Shown: piece after piece, positions 7,513 through 14,707 of the stretch
Layout: every line of letters starts with the position of its first letter
How positions within the stretch are numbered: position 1 is the stretch's first letter
Source: Anderseniella sp.
GTDB taxonomy: Bacteria; Pseudomonadota; Alphaproteobacteria; Rhizobiales; Aestuariivirgaceae
Reading direction: 5' to 3'
Assembly (NCBI GenBank): GCA_013041995.1
Contig: JABDRA010000053.1
Coordinates: 1-15,713 of the forward strand
Length of the DNA: 15,713 bases
The notes under the pieces: model-generated
Seen by the model: the letters and a program-made list of their open reading frames with translations, nothing else
Database searches by the model: none
What the model was told of the DNA's origin: nothing
Position numbers and translations under genes: made by a program

Positions 7513-8850
7513 CTAGTTTGCAGATGTACCTGACTGGGCTGCTGGTGCTTCGGCCTTCTTGGGCGTCAAACCGACAGTCTTGCCGTCAAGTACGTCAATT
7601 GCTGCCTTGAGCTGCAGGTCCTTTTCCTTGTCAGCCGGTACATAAGATGATGAGCCGGTTGATTCCTCACCCTCGCCTTCACCGGTCAGGTGACCTCGCA
7701 GGCTGGCCTCCGATGTGGTGCGGCTCGCCTGGGCCTTCAGCTCTTCGGGCAGTTCCTGCTCAATCTTGATATCCGGCTTGATGCCCTTGGCCTGGATCGA
7801 TGTGTTCGATGGCGTGTAATAGCGCGCCGTTGTCAGGCGAATAGCGCCTTCGGATCCGAGCGGAATGATGGTTTGAACCGACCCCTTGCCAAACGAGCGG
7901 GTGCCGAGAATGGTTGCCCGTTTGTGATCCTGCAAGGCACCTGCCACGATTTCAGAAGCCGAAGCCGAACCGCCGTTTATCAGTACAACGATTTTCTTGC
8001 CATCGCTCAAATCGCCATTGGTTGCGGTTGAGCGATCGGTTTCAGAGCCGTTGCGGCCCCGAGTGGAGACTATAACGCCCTTGTTCAGGAAGCTGTCGGA
8101 CACCGAGATGGCCTGATTGAGAAGACCGCCGGGGTTGTTGCGCAGGTCAATGATATAACCTTTGAGCTTGTCACCGAGCTGGGCCTTGATTTTGTCGACT
8201 GCCTTTTCAAGGTTGTCCTGGGTCTGGTCGTTAAAGGATGAGATGCGGATATAACCGATATCGTCGCGTTCAACATTGAAGCGTACCGCGCGGATCTTGA
8301 TGATGGCGCGCTTGATGGTTACGTCGAACGGCGCATCCTTGCCCTTGCGCACAATTGTCAGTGTGATCGGCTCGCCGACCTTGCCGCGCATCTTGTCGAC
8401 GGCTTCATTCAGGGTCAGCCCGCGAATTTCCTTACCGTCAATCCCGGTGATCAGGTCATTGGACAGTATGCCTGCCTTTTGAGCCGGTGTTTCGTCGATG
8501 GGAGCAACCACCTTGACCACTTCGTTTTCCATGGTCACTTCAATACCGAGGCCGCCGAATTCGCCGCGGGTCTGTACCTGCATGTCCTTGAAGCGCTTCG
8601 GGTTCATGTAGCTGGAATGCGGATCTAGACCTGACAACATGCCATTGATCGCTGTATCGATCAGCTTTTCCGAGTTGGGCTCTTCAACATAGTCGGCCCG
8701 TACCCGGTCGAATACATCACCGAACAGGTTCAGATAACGATAGGTTTCCTGATTGGATGCGTTCGCAAAATTCAGCGATTGCCAGGCGCCGGTGGCTGCG
8801 ATAAAGCCGACAACGAAGGCGCCGGCGATCTTCAGGTTTGTTTTGTGCAT
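7513..8850 (-). CDS. ctpA: Carboxy-terminal processing protease, S41 family
   Basis: Periplasmic serine protease of the CtpA/Prc family, which trims or degrades envelope proteins from their C-terminus; known targets in other bacteria include cell-wall hydrolases. The 445-residue product has an N-terminal signal or anchor segment (about 4-24), a helical region containing GMLSGLDPHSSYM (70-82), a PDZ domain (about 95-175) and the S41 core. In NGGSASASE (292-300) the catalytic serine is S297, and FGKG (320-323) holds the lysine K322 of the Ser-Lys dyad. The C-terminal tail is low in complexity. I chose the ATG at 8850 because GGAAAG lies 10 nt upstream and a signal sequence follows at once. An ATG at 8868 and a TTG at 8883 are possible alternatives. 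It follows the EnvC-like gene after 89 bp. Confidence 0.95.
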   Translation of the reverse strand: MHKTNLKIAGAFVVGFIAATGAWQSLNFANASNQETYRYLNLFGDVFDRVRADYVEEPNSEKLIDTAINGMLSGLDPHSSYMNPKRFKDMQVQTRGEFGGLGIEVTMENEVVKVVAPIDETPAQKAGILSNDLITGIDGKEIRGLTLNEAVDKMRGKVGEPITLTIVRKGKDAPFDVTIKRAIIKIRAVRFNVERDDIGYIRISSFNDQTQDNLEKAVDKIKAQLGDKLKGYIIDLRNNPGGLLNQAISVSDSFLNKGVIVSTRGRNGSETDRSTATNGDLSDGKKIVVLINGGSASASEIVAGALQDHKRATILGTRSFGKGSVQTIIPLGSEGAIRLTTARYYTPSNTSIQAKGIKPDIKIEQELPEELKAQASRTTSEASLRGHLTGEGEGEESTGSSSYVPADKEKDLQLKAAIDVLDGKTVGLTPKKAEAPAAQSGTSAN

Positions 8851-8939
8851 TACGTGTCGGCTTTCCATCAAGGGTTGGATCAACGATCCTGATTAGCTGA
8901 GCATTCTGAGTAAAGGTTAGCGCGCTGTCGCTCTTCTCG

Positions 8940-10625
8940 CTAGCCTTCATTTCCGCCATTATTGCGGCGAAGTACCGCTTTTTGTCCGCGATCCACCCAC
9001 CAGCGGGATGAATCGATGGCTTCAGCGCCATTTCTTACTTCTACGTACAGGATCGGTCTTGGATCGTCTATGCGGTCGCCGATCAAAGTTCCGCGAGCCG
9101 TATGCTTGCCCATCGTCCCGACGGGTTCGCCAGCGGTAAGTGATTGTCCTGCAGAAACGGTGATCTTGTCCAGACCTGCAAGCAACAAATGGTAGCCATC
9201 GCCGGTGTTTATGATGATCAGCTTGCCATAACTGCGGAATTCACCCGCAAATTCCACATCACCATCTGCCGGTGTGGTGATTTGAGCCAGTTTCCCGGTG
9301 GCGATGTGCAGACCCTCGGAGCGACCGCCATAGCCATCCTTGTCGTTGAAGTTGCGCACCCGTTCGCCCTGTGCCGGGTAAGCCAGCTTGCCGATGGAGG
9401 AGGCAAACCGGACAGCGGGGTTCTTGCGCCTGCGTTCCGCGGCAGCTTCCTGTTTCTTCTTCAGCTCAAGGGCAGCCTGGCGACGGGCTTTTTCTTCAGC
9501 TGCCCTGGCAACCCGTTCGGCTTCGGCGGCTTTTTGTTTGGCGACCTTCAACTCGGCAAGCCGTTTGTGTTCAGCTTCGCGTGCTTCTTGTTCAGCAAGT
9601 TGCCGTGCCTTTTCAGCAGCCAGTTTGGCGATCCTTTCAGCTTCGGCCTTCCTTTCCTGGGTGGCTTTCAGCTCGGCAAGCCGTTTTTCTTCAGCTTCAA
9701 GTGCCTTTTGCTCTGCAAGCAGGCGCGCTTTTTCCGCTGCTGCTTTGGCAATGCGTTCGGCCTGTGCCTTTCTTTCGGCCTGAGCCTTGGCCTCGGCAAC
9801 CCGCCTGGCTTCAGCTTCACGGGCTTCAAGTTCGGCAATCCTGCGGGCCTCGTCTGCGGCCGCCTTGGCCTGGGCCTTGCGGCGGGCTTCCGCCAGGCCT
9901 GCCAGCAGTTGGCGAATATCCTTGGCTTTTTGTGCCAGTTGCAGTGCGCGTGTCTGTTCGGCCTCAAGTTCACGGGCAGTTTCTGCCAGCAGGGCCTGCT
10001 TGCGGATCAGCAATTCTTCCAGCTCGGCGCGTGCCGGCCCGAGATTGGTAATGTGGGTGTCCAATTCATTGCGGGCAGACACAATGCGCTGACGCACGGC
10101 TTCCAGCTCTGCCAGTTCACGGGTGAGGCTGGCGGCCTGGCCTTTAAGATCGGGCACGATGGCGCCGAACAGCAAGGCGCCGCGCACCGCCCGGGTCGCG
10201 TCGCCGGGTTCGACGGCCAGCGGCGGTGGCGGATTACGTTCCAGTTTCTGCAATCCGACCAGCAGCTCAGCCAGCACACCGCGCCTGGCGCGCAGCCTGG
10301 AGCGCAGTGTGTTTTCCTTCAGTGCAAGCGACAGCAGTTTCTTTTCGCTTTCAGTGATACGGGCTTCGCGTGACTGGATGTTTCCGGCCAGTGCGACGAG
10401 CCGGTCCGACACGCTTGCCATTTCTGCGGCCAGCGCCTCGCGCTCGCGGTCCAGCGCGGCGGAGCGGTTTTTTGCCTGCCCGATCTGGCGTTCAATGATG
10501 CGCAGGCGGTTGGTTTCTTCATCCAGGTTGCCCTGGGCCGGGGTGTCTTGCGCATGGGCGGCTCCGCCCAGCAACCACAAGCCGGTTGCAGACAGCAGAA
10601 TCCCTTTATGAAATGCGCGTATCAA
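8940..10625 (-). CDS. envC: EnvC-like murein hydrolase activator, degenerate LytM (M23) domain
   Basis: Periplasmic coiled-coil protein expected to activate N-acetylmuramyl-L-alanine amidases during cell division. The 561 residues comprise a signal peptide (1-25, cleavage likely after AHA), a long coiled coil (about 35-400) and a C-terminal LytM/M23 domain (about 413-545). The coiled coil contains three tandem 40-residue Ala/Glu/Lys/Arg-rich repeats (260-299, 300-339, 340-379). In the LytM domain the usual H-x-G-x-D reads SEGLH (436-440) and the YAHL-like motif reads LAGL (482-485). The zinc ligands are therefore missing, as in EnvC, which argues for an activator and not an endopeptidase. The start is TTG at 10625, with GGAAG 7 nt upstream; an in-frame stop at 10650-10652 leaves no ATG or GTG choice. 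It lies between rlmH and ctpA. Confidence 0.88.
   Translation of the reverse strand: MIRAFHKGILLSATGLWLLGGAAHAQDTPAQGNLDEETNRLRIIERQIGQAKNRSAALDREREALAAEMASVSDRLVALAGNIQSREARITESEKKLLSLALKENTLRSRLRARRGVLAELLVGLQKLERNPPPPLAVEPGDATRAVRGALLFGAIVPDLKGQAASLTRELAELEAVRQRIVSARNELDTHITNLGPARAELEELLIRKQALLAETARELEAEQTRALQLAQKAKDIRQLLAGLAEARRKAQAKAAADEARRIAELEAREAEARRVAEAKAQAERKAQAERIAKAAAEKARLLAEQKALEAEEKRLAELKATQERKAEAERIAKLAAEKARQLAEQEAREAEHKRLAELKVAKQKAAEAERVARAAEEKARRQAALELKKKQEAAAERRRKNPAVRFASSIGKLAYPAQGERVRNFNDKDGYGGRSEGLHIATGKLAQITTPADGDVEFAGEFRSYGKLIIINTGDGYHLLLAGLDKITVSAGQSLTAGEPVGTMGKHTARGTLIGDRIDDPRPILYVEVRNGAEAIDSSRWWVDRGQKAVLRRNNGGNEG
9489..9848 (-). repeat. Three tandem 120-bp repeats inside the envC-like gene
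   Basis: Three in-frame 120-bp units, 9729-9848, 9609-9728 and 9489-9608, each encode 40 residues of the pattern AR..AE..A.EAE.KRLAELKA...KAEAERIAK.AAEK. The units are clearly related in protein, and at the DNA level runs such as CTCGGCAAGCCGTTT (+ strand) recur. The repeats lengthen the coiled coil between the membrane-proximal part and the LytM domain. Copy number could vary between strains through recombination or slippage. Confidence 0.85.
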
Positions 10626-10632
10626 AATTGGG

Positions 10633-10637
10633 CTTCC
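10633..10637 (-). promoter_or_regulatory. Ribosome binding site that fixes the TTG start of envC
   Basis: GGAAG on the - strand lies 7 nt before the TTG at 10625-10623. In this frame the stop TGA at 10652-10650 precedes it, and no ATG or GTG lies between. The signal peptide starts directly from this TTG. Confidence 0.6.
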
Positions 10638-10703
10638 AGCTTGGGTTGATCATGCTCCAGGCACAGGTTCCGGTGTTTCGCAGTCCGGCAATCAGCCGAA
10701 TCG

Positions 10704-11186
10704 TCAGTCCCGGTGATACGGATGATTGACCAAAATGGTGACCACCCGGTAAATCTGTTCCGCCAATAACACACGCGCCAGCATGTGTGGCCAGGTCATG
10801 TGGCCAAATGACACCATATATCGGGCATTTTTACGGATTTCCGGTGCATGCCCGTCCGGGCCGCCGACGGCGAAAACCAGATCCTGGGTGCCGGATTCCA
10901 GCTCTTTCTTGATGATCCCGGCAAATTCGGCCGTGTTGAAGGATTTGCCACGCTCATCGAGAACGATAAGTACGGCCCCGGATGGGGCCGCGTCTATCAG
11001 CAACGCTGCTTCTTCTGCGGCGCGCGCGGACGCTGAGGTTTTACGGGATTCGGCGAAATCAACAACGTTCAGTGCCGAAATACCGGCCTGCCTGCCTACC
11101 TGACGGGTGCGCTGTGCATAGGTGTCGACAAGCTCTGCCATCGGCCCGGCCTTCATTCGGCCTATGGCGGCTATGGTCAGTTTCAA
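10704..11186 (-). CDS. rlmH: 23S rRNA pseudouridine-1915 N3-methyltransferase
   Basis: RlmH methylates pseudouridine 1915 in helix 69 of 23S rRNA, acting as a SPOUT-type dimer on the assembled 70S ribosome. The 160-residue product matches the family length. It shows the SPOUT/RlmH blocks VLIVLDERGK (72-81), VFAVGGPDGH (103-112) and the C-terminal knot SFGHMTWPHMLARVLLAEQI (125-144), ending in NHPYHRD with the conserved YHR. The start is TTG at 11186. An in-frame TAA at 11192-11190 leaves no ATG upstream, and the encoded KLTIAAIGR is the expected N-terminus. AAAGAGA (11195-11201) lies 8 nt upstream and overlaps the rsfS stop codon. The gap to rsfS is 13 bp, so the two are almost certainly co-transcribed, a common pairing linked to ribosome function. 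Confidence 0.95.
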   Translation of the reverse strand: MKLTIAAIGRMKAGPMAELVDTYAQRTRQVGRQAGISALNVVDFAESRKTSASARAAEEAALLIDAAPSGAVLIVLDERGKSFNTAEFAGIIKKELESGTQDLVFAVGGPDGHAPEIRKNARYMVSFGHMTWPHMLARVLLAEQIYRVVTILVNHPYHRD

Positions 11187-11194
11187 CGTTTAAG

Positions 11195-11201
11195 TCTCTT
11201 T
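11195..11201 (-). promoter_or_regulatory. Ribosome binding site that fixes the TTG start of rlmH
   Basis: AAAGAGA on the - strand, 8 nt before TTG (11186-11184). The stop TAA at 11192-11190 lies two codons upstream in the same frame, which forces a non-ATG start. The site overlaps the rsfS stop codon (11202-11200), fitting coupled translation. Confidence 0.6.
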
Positions 11202-11601
11202 AGGACACTGCTGTATCTGCAGGTGCGTCCGGCGACCAGAGTTTCTCGATATTGTAAAATGTACGAACTTCCGGCCGGAAGATGTGAACGATCACGTCAC
11301 CTGCATCCATGACCACCCAGTCACAGTGGGGCAGTCCTTCAATCCGGACATTTTTATAGCCGGCATCCTTCAGGGCAACGGACAGCTGATCGGTAATCGC
11401 CGAGACATGACGGTTCGATCGCCCGGATGCGACAATCATGCTGTCAGCCAGTGCTGCCTTGCCATTGAGGTCGATGGAAACGACATCTTCGGCCTTGGCA
11501 TCGTCGAGGCATGACTTGATGATCTTGGAGAGGGGCGGCGTGGCCTTGCGGCGAGACGCAGGTGCTGGTTTAGCGGCTGTGCTTTGCGAGCCGCTACGCA
11601 T
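11200..11601 (-). CDS. rsfS: Ribosomal silencing factor RsfS
   Basis: RsfS binds ribosomal protein uL14 on the 50S subunit and blocks subunit joining, slowing translation in starvation. The 133-residue product has a poorly conserved basic N-terminal extension (about 1-22) and then the core: LADSMIVASGRSNRHV (about 51-66), IEGLPHCDWVVMDAGDVIVH (87-106) and FRPEVRTFYNIEKLW (108-122). The ATG at 11601 is the only ATG that gives a full protein, but no good Shine-Dalgarno sequence is near it. AGAGGA (about 11625-11630) instead lies 8 nt before an in-frame CTG at 11616-11614, which would add five residues. It heads the rsfS-rlmH pair and is followed by envC and ctpA. In related genomes nadD usually lies directly upstream, but here a 1.2-kb block separates them. 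Confidence 0.94.
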   Translation of the reverse strand: MRSGSQSTAAKPAPASRRKATPPLSKIIKSCLDDAKAEDVVSIDLNGKAALADSMIVASGRSNRHVSAITDQLSVALKDAGYKNVRIEGLPHCDWVVMDAGDVIVHIFRPEVRTFYNIEKLWSPDAPADTAVS

Positions 11602-11986
11602 AGATTGGCTTGTCAGGGTTCGGGTCCTCTTGATGGCTGGAAGGCATGCGGGCTTGCTGCCTTGCAGTAATCTGTTTCTGACGGTTTGGCTGCACGATAT
11701 GCCTGTTAACCTTTTCCGTTGAACGAGTGGACGTTAACAAATGACAGCGTACGCCCGATTCTGTTGCGATTCAAGCTGCAGAGTGTGACGTGACGATGAC
11801 TGCCACGCCGTTTGGCGAGTTTTGGGTCAGGATCCATTACTTGAGTGAAAGCGTCGGATGTCGATTCTGGGTCCAAGCCAACACCGAAAAAGCACCATTT
11901 GTTAAATTTACTGACTTGTAAGAGGGGCGTTGATACCCTTTTAGGAAAGCCTTGAAAACTGAAACGGCAACTCTGGAGATCGGCCA
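11602..11986. other. 385-bp intergenic region between rsfS and the oxidase-like gene
   Basis: This spacer separates two divergently read genes, so promoters for both are expected inside it. On the - strand, TTCAAC (11723-11718) and CATATC (11701-11696), 16 bp apart, are a weak candidate for an rsfS promoter. On the + strand I see no convincing -35/-10 pair before 11987. The stretch has more A+T than the neighbouring genes. It contains an open frame on the - strand (11706-12044) without recognisable content or a good ribosome binding site. No tRNA or transposon end was seen. Confidence 0.5.
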
Positions 11987-12616
11987 ATGCTTGAAGTGAA
12001 TGAAGAGATAGCTGACCTCGCGCGTCTAAGAGAATTGTTGCCAACCGAAGGGTTCACAAACACCTTTCTCAAGGTTTCTGATCAGCTCAATCCAGTTGCA
12101 GAAAAGTTTATCAATGCTGCACCGTTTGTCGTTATCGCGACCAAGTCTTCCGAAGGACTGATCGATGTATCGCCGAAAGGCGATCCGGCAGGTTTTGTGG
12201 AAGTCTATGACGGCAAGACACTTATCATTCCAGACAGACTTGGCAATCACCGGGTGGACGGGTTCCGGAACATATTGGAAGACCCGAATATAGCCATTCT
12301 GTTTGTGGTTCCGGGGCATGGAGACACACTTCGGGTTGCGGGCAAGGCGCGTATCGTAAAGGACCGCGCCATCAGCGAAAGACATGCAATCAAGGGACGC
12401 CAACCTTTGCTGGCACTTGTTGTGGATGTCGAAGAGGTCTTCATGCACTGCTCGAAAGCCTTCATCCGATCCCGATTGTGGCAACCTAACCATTGGCCCG
12501 ACAGAAAGACCGCGCCAACGCTGGCGGAATGGGTGATCGAGGCTGTCGACAGGGAACAGACTTTGGACGAAGTGCAAGACGACCATTCAGACGATGAGCG
12601 GGAAAGATTGTACTAG
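11987..12616 (+). CDS. Pyridoxamine 5'-phosphate oxidase-like FMN-binding protein (MSMEG_1061 type)
   Basis: A 209-residue split-barrel flavin-binding protein. It resembles the MSMEG_1061/DR_2398 branch of the pyridoxamine 5'-phosphate oxidase-like superfamily, whose substrates are mostly unknown. Branch features visible are the barrel strand PFVVIAT (46-52), DVSPKGDPAGFV (60-71), LIIPDRLGNHRVDGFRNIL (79-97), ILFVVPGHGDTLRVAGKARI (104-123) and VEEVFMHCSKAFIRSRLW (148-165). GGAG (11975-11978) lies 8 nt before the ATG, supporting the start. The highly acidic tail (QDDHSDDERERLY) is poorly conserved. It is the only + strand gene in this part and interrupts the nadD-rsfS neighbourhood. Its codons (for example TTG, AGA, CTA) look more A/T-rich than those of nadD or proA, which suggests separate acquisition. 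The true reaction cannot be told from the sequence. Confidence 0.85.
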   Translation: MLEVNEEIADLARLRELLPTEGFTNTFLKVSDQLNPVAEKFINAAPFVVIATKSSEGLIDVSPKGDPAGFVEVYDGKTLIIPDRLGNHRVDGFRNILEDPNIAILFVVPGHGDTLRVAGKARIVKDRAISERHAIKGRQPLLALVVDVEEVFMHCSKAFIRSRLWQPNHWPDRKTAPTLAEWVIEAVDREQTLDEVQDDHSDDERERLY

Positions 12617-12650
12617 GGTTCTGACCCTAGAGCGCGTCATTCGCTCCTAG
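12613..12650 (+). repeat. Two overlapping, mutually exclusive hairpins at the end of the oxidase-like gene
   Basis: CTAGGGT (12613-12619) pairs with ACCCTAG (12624-12630), and the gene's TAG stop lies within the left arm. CTAGAGCG (12627-12634) can instead pair with CGCTCCTAG (12642-12650) with one bulge. The two hairpins share CTAG at 12627-12630, so only one can form fully at a time. No T run follows. It may help end or stabilise the transcript, or belong to a dispersed palindromic repeat. Confidence 0.55.
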
Positions 12651-12751
12651 CTGTACATGAGACTAAGACGACTGCCAGTCATCGTCAGCGATAAAAACGT
12701 CATTCAATTCCGGGCAAGGTCGGCATTGTCCTTACAACTGACCTGTGCTTT

Positions 12752-12766
12752 CCCGAGATTGTCGGG
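12752..12766. repeat. Small hairpin between nadD and the oxidase-like gene
   Basis: CCCGA (12752-12756) and TCGGG (12762-12766) flank GATTG, giving a 5-bp stem 12 bp beyond the nadD stop. On the + strand TTCTTC follows; on the - strand AAAGC follows. It could be a weak end signal between the two convergent genes, but the stem is short and lacks a clear T tract. Confidence 0.3.
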
Positions 12767-12777
12767 TTCTTCGGAGT

Positions 12778-13404
12778 CTACCCGTTGCCATAGCCGCCGC
12801 TGGTGTTATTGCCATTGCGAATGGCGGTGGAGCTTTCATAGCGCCACGGCATGTTGAGAAAACACCAGGCCGGTGCTGCCCTGTCGGCCAACTGGCCGGC
12901 GTCGGCTGCGTCGACGCGGTGATCTGCCAGCAATCGCGCTGCCGGTGAGCCCAGGGCCTTCTGGGTCCAGCCCGGCCTGGCGAACACGGCAAGCGGCAAG
13001 GTGGCGGGAATTTCGCGCCAGTCGTTCCAGTGATGCAGGCCTGCAAAGCTGTCGGCGCCCATGATCCAGACAAACCGGGACTGCTGGAACATCGGCAACA
13101 GGGCGCGAAATGTCTGCGCGGTGGTGCGGGTGCCCAGCTTTGCCTCCATGCCGGTCACAATCAGCCGCGGGTTGACCGTCAGGTTTTTGGCGTGGGCAAT
13201 ACGGTCGTTGAAGTCTCCGGTGTCACGGCTGTCCTTCAGCGGGTTTTGTGGTGACATCAGCCACCAGACCTCATCCAGTTGCAGCCGCTTCAGCGCTTCC
13301 TCGGAGAGCGCCACATGACCTTTATGAGCCGGGTTGAAGGACCCGCCGAACAGGCCAATTCGCTGGCGCGAAATGGCGGAAACTGAATACAGGCCAGAAA
13401 TCAT
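12778..13404 (-). CDS. nadD: Nicotinate-nucleotide adenylyltransferase
   Basis: NadD joins ATP and nicotinate mononucleotide into deamido-NAD, the late step shared by de novo and salvage NAD synthesis. The 208-residue product has the nucleotidyltransferase signature IGLFGGSFNPAHKGH (16-30) with the catalytic H-x-G-H, the family block WWLMSPQNPLK (47-57), and the C-terminal SSTAIR (191-196), the usual SxTxIR phosphate-binding motif. The last 12 residues are Asn/Gly-rich (NGNNTSGGYGNG), a tail unlike most relatives. I chose the ATG at 13404, 10 bp after the proA stop. A longer frame up to 13599 runs back through proA and is a shadow. The ribosome binding site is weak (GGA 6-8 nt upstream), so translation may be coupled to proA. 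It is downstream of proBA in one likely operon. Confidence 0.95.
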   Translation of the reverse strand: MISGLYSVSAISRQRIGLFGGSFNPAHKGHVALSEEALKRLQLDEVWWLMSPQNPLKDSRDTGDFNDRIAHAKNLTVNPRLIVTGMEAKLGTRTTAQTFRALLPMFQQSRFVWIMGADSFAGLHHWNDWREIPATLPLAVFARPGWTQKALGSPAARLLADHRVDAADAGQLADRAAPAWCFLNMPWRYESSTAIRNGNNTSGGYGNG

Positions 13405-13414
13405 GGGGTGTCCG

Positions 13415-14707
13415 TCATGGCCGGATCTGTCCAGAGCCGCGCACCTGGTACTTGAAGGTTGTGAGCTGTTCCAGTCCGACCGGGCCGCGGGCGTGCAGCT
13501 TACCCGTGGCGATGCCGATTTCCGCACCGAAACCGAACTCGCCGCCGTCGGCAAACTGGGTCGAGGCATTGTGCATGACGATTGCACTGTCCACTTCATT
13601 CAGAAAGCGCACGGCGGCATCAGCGTCTTCGGTGATGATGCAGTCGGTGTGTTGCGATCCGAAGCGGGCGATATGGCTCATGGCATCATCCAGGCCGGAC
13701 ACCGATTTCATGGCGATAACCGCGTCGAGGAATTCCATGCCCCAGTCGGCCTCGCTTGCAAGGCTGCTGGAGCGCGATACGGCATTGATCGCCTGATCGG
13801 CATGCACTTCGCATCCTTTCGCCCTCAGAGAATCGATGATGGCGGGCGCGTGGCTTGCCACGACATCTTCATGGACCAACACACACTCGGCTGCGCCGCA
13901 CACACCGGTACGGCGCATTTTTGCATTGGTGATGATGCTGACCGCCATGTCGAGATCAGCAGCCTTGTCGACATAGACGTGGCAAATGCCTTCAAGATGG
14001 GCAAACACCGGCACCCGGGCTTCGTCCTGCACCCGAGCTACAAGCGACTTGCCGCCGCGCGGTACGATGAGGTCGAGCGCGCCGCCCAAGCCCTGCAGCA
14101 TCATGCCGACAGCGGCACGGTCCGGGACAGGGACCATCTGTATGGCCGCCTTCGGCAGCCCCGCTGCCTCAAGACCTGCCTGCAGGCAGTCGACGATCAG
14201 GCCGGAGCTGTCATGACTGTCAGACCCGCCGCGCAAGATAGCGGCATTGCCTGACATCATGGCAAGCGCACCGGCATCTGCGGTGACGTTGGGCCGGCTT
14301 TCGTAGATAATGCCGATGACACCGATGGGCACGCGCACGCGGGTGAAGTCCAGACCGTTGGGGCGCTGCCAGTTGGCCATGACGGCACCAACCGGATCGG
14401 GAAGTGATGCAACATCTTCCAGACCGCGTGCCATCGCCTCGATGCGCTCTGCATTCAGTGTCAGCCGGTCGATGAAGGAAGCCGGTTTTCCGGCAGCTTC
14501 GGCGCGGGCAACGTCTGTTGCATTGGCAGCCAGCAATTGGTCTTCCGAGGCCCGGATACGCGATGCCATGGCCCGCAGCGCGGCCTGCTTTCTGGCTGTG
14601 GGCGCTGTCGCCAGTATGGTCGCGGCATCGCGGGCGCGATCGCCAAGGGCCTGAATGTCGCGCTCCAGATCAACTGAAGCGGTGGCAATGGTTTCAGCCA
14701 TGTTCAT
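13415..14707 (-). CDS. proA: Glutamate-5-semialdehyde dehydrogenase (gamma-glutamyl phosphate reductase)
   Basis: Second enzyme of proline synthesis: it reduces gamma-glutamyl phosphate, made by ProB, with NADPH to glutamate-5-semialdehyde. The 430-residue product has the usual length. Visible family blocks are VPIGVIGIIYESRPNVT (126-142), SGNAAILRGGSD (152-163), VPRGGKSLV (215-223) and the catalytic segment RTGVCGAAE (266-274) with the active-site cysteine C270. Most relatives have Asn, not Gly, just after this cysteine. The C-terminus KYQVRGSGQIRP is typical. The ATG overlaps the proB stop in ATGA (14707-14704), and AAAGGA (14714-14719) lies 6 nt upstream, so translation is coupled to proB. 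nadD follows after 10 bp. Confidence 0.97.
   Translation of the reverse strand: MNMAETIATASVDLERDIQALGDRARDAATILATAPTARKQAALRAMASRIRASEDQLLAANATDVARAEAAGKPASFIDRLTLNAERIEAMARGLEDVASLPDPVGAVMANWQRPNGLDFTRVRVPIGVIGIIYESRPNVTADAGALAMMSGNAAILRGGSDSHDSSGLIVDCLQAGLEAAGLPKAAIQMVPVPDRAAVGMMLQGLGGALDLIVPRGGKSLVARVQDEARVPVFAHLEGICHVYVDKAADLDMAVSIITNAKMRRTGVCGAAECVLVHEDVVASHAPAIIDSLRAKGCEVHADQAINAVSRSSSLASEADWGMEFLDAVIAMKSVSGLDDAMSHIARFGSQHTDCIITEDADAAVRFLNEVDSAIVMHNASTQFADGGEFGFGAEIGIATGKLHARGPVGLEQLTTFKYQVRGSGQIRP

Noticed and set aside
8851..8883. Longer CtpA from TTG at 8883 or ATG at 8868
   Set aside because: Both would place 6 to 11 polar residues before the signal segment. AGGA is only 3 nt from the TTG, and the ATG at 8868 has no good site. 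8850 fits best, though this is not certain.
9144..10373. 409-residue open frame on the + strand opposite the envC-like gene
   Set aside because: The frame is Phe/Gly/Leu/Gln-rich and repetitive only because it mirrors the Ala/Glu/Lys/Arg repeats on the other strand. No signal, ribosome binding site or family is visible.
11700..11740. Two GTTAAC sites as a CtrA-type binding motif
   Set aside because: The TTAA-N7-TTAA spacing is not met; the sites are about 28 bp apart.
11706..12044. 112-residue open frame on the - strand before the oxidase-like gene
   Set aside because: Its start lies inside the oxidase-like gene, it has no convincing ribosome binding site and no recognisable domain. It could be decayed sequence, but nothing supports that directly.
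13334..14254. 306-residue open frame on the + strand opposite proA and the start of nadD
   Set aside because: Shadow of GC-rich coding sequence; it resembles no family I know and crosses the proA/nadD boundary.
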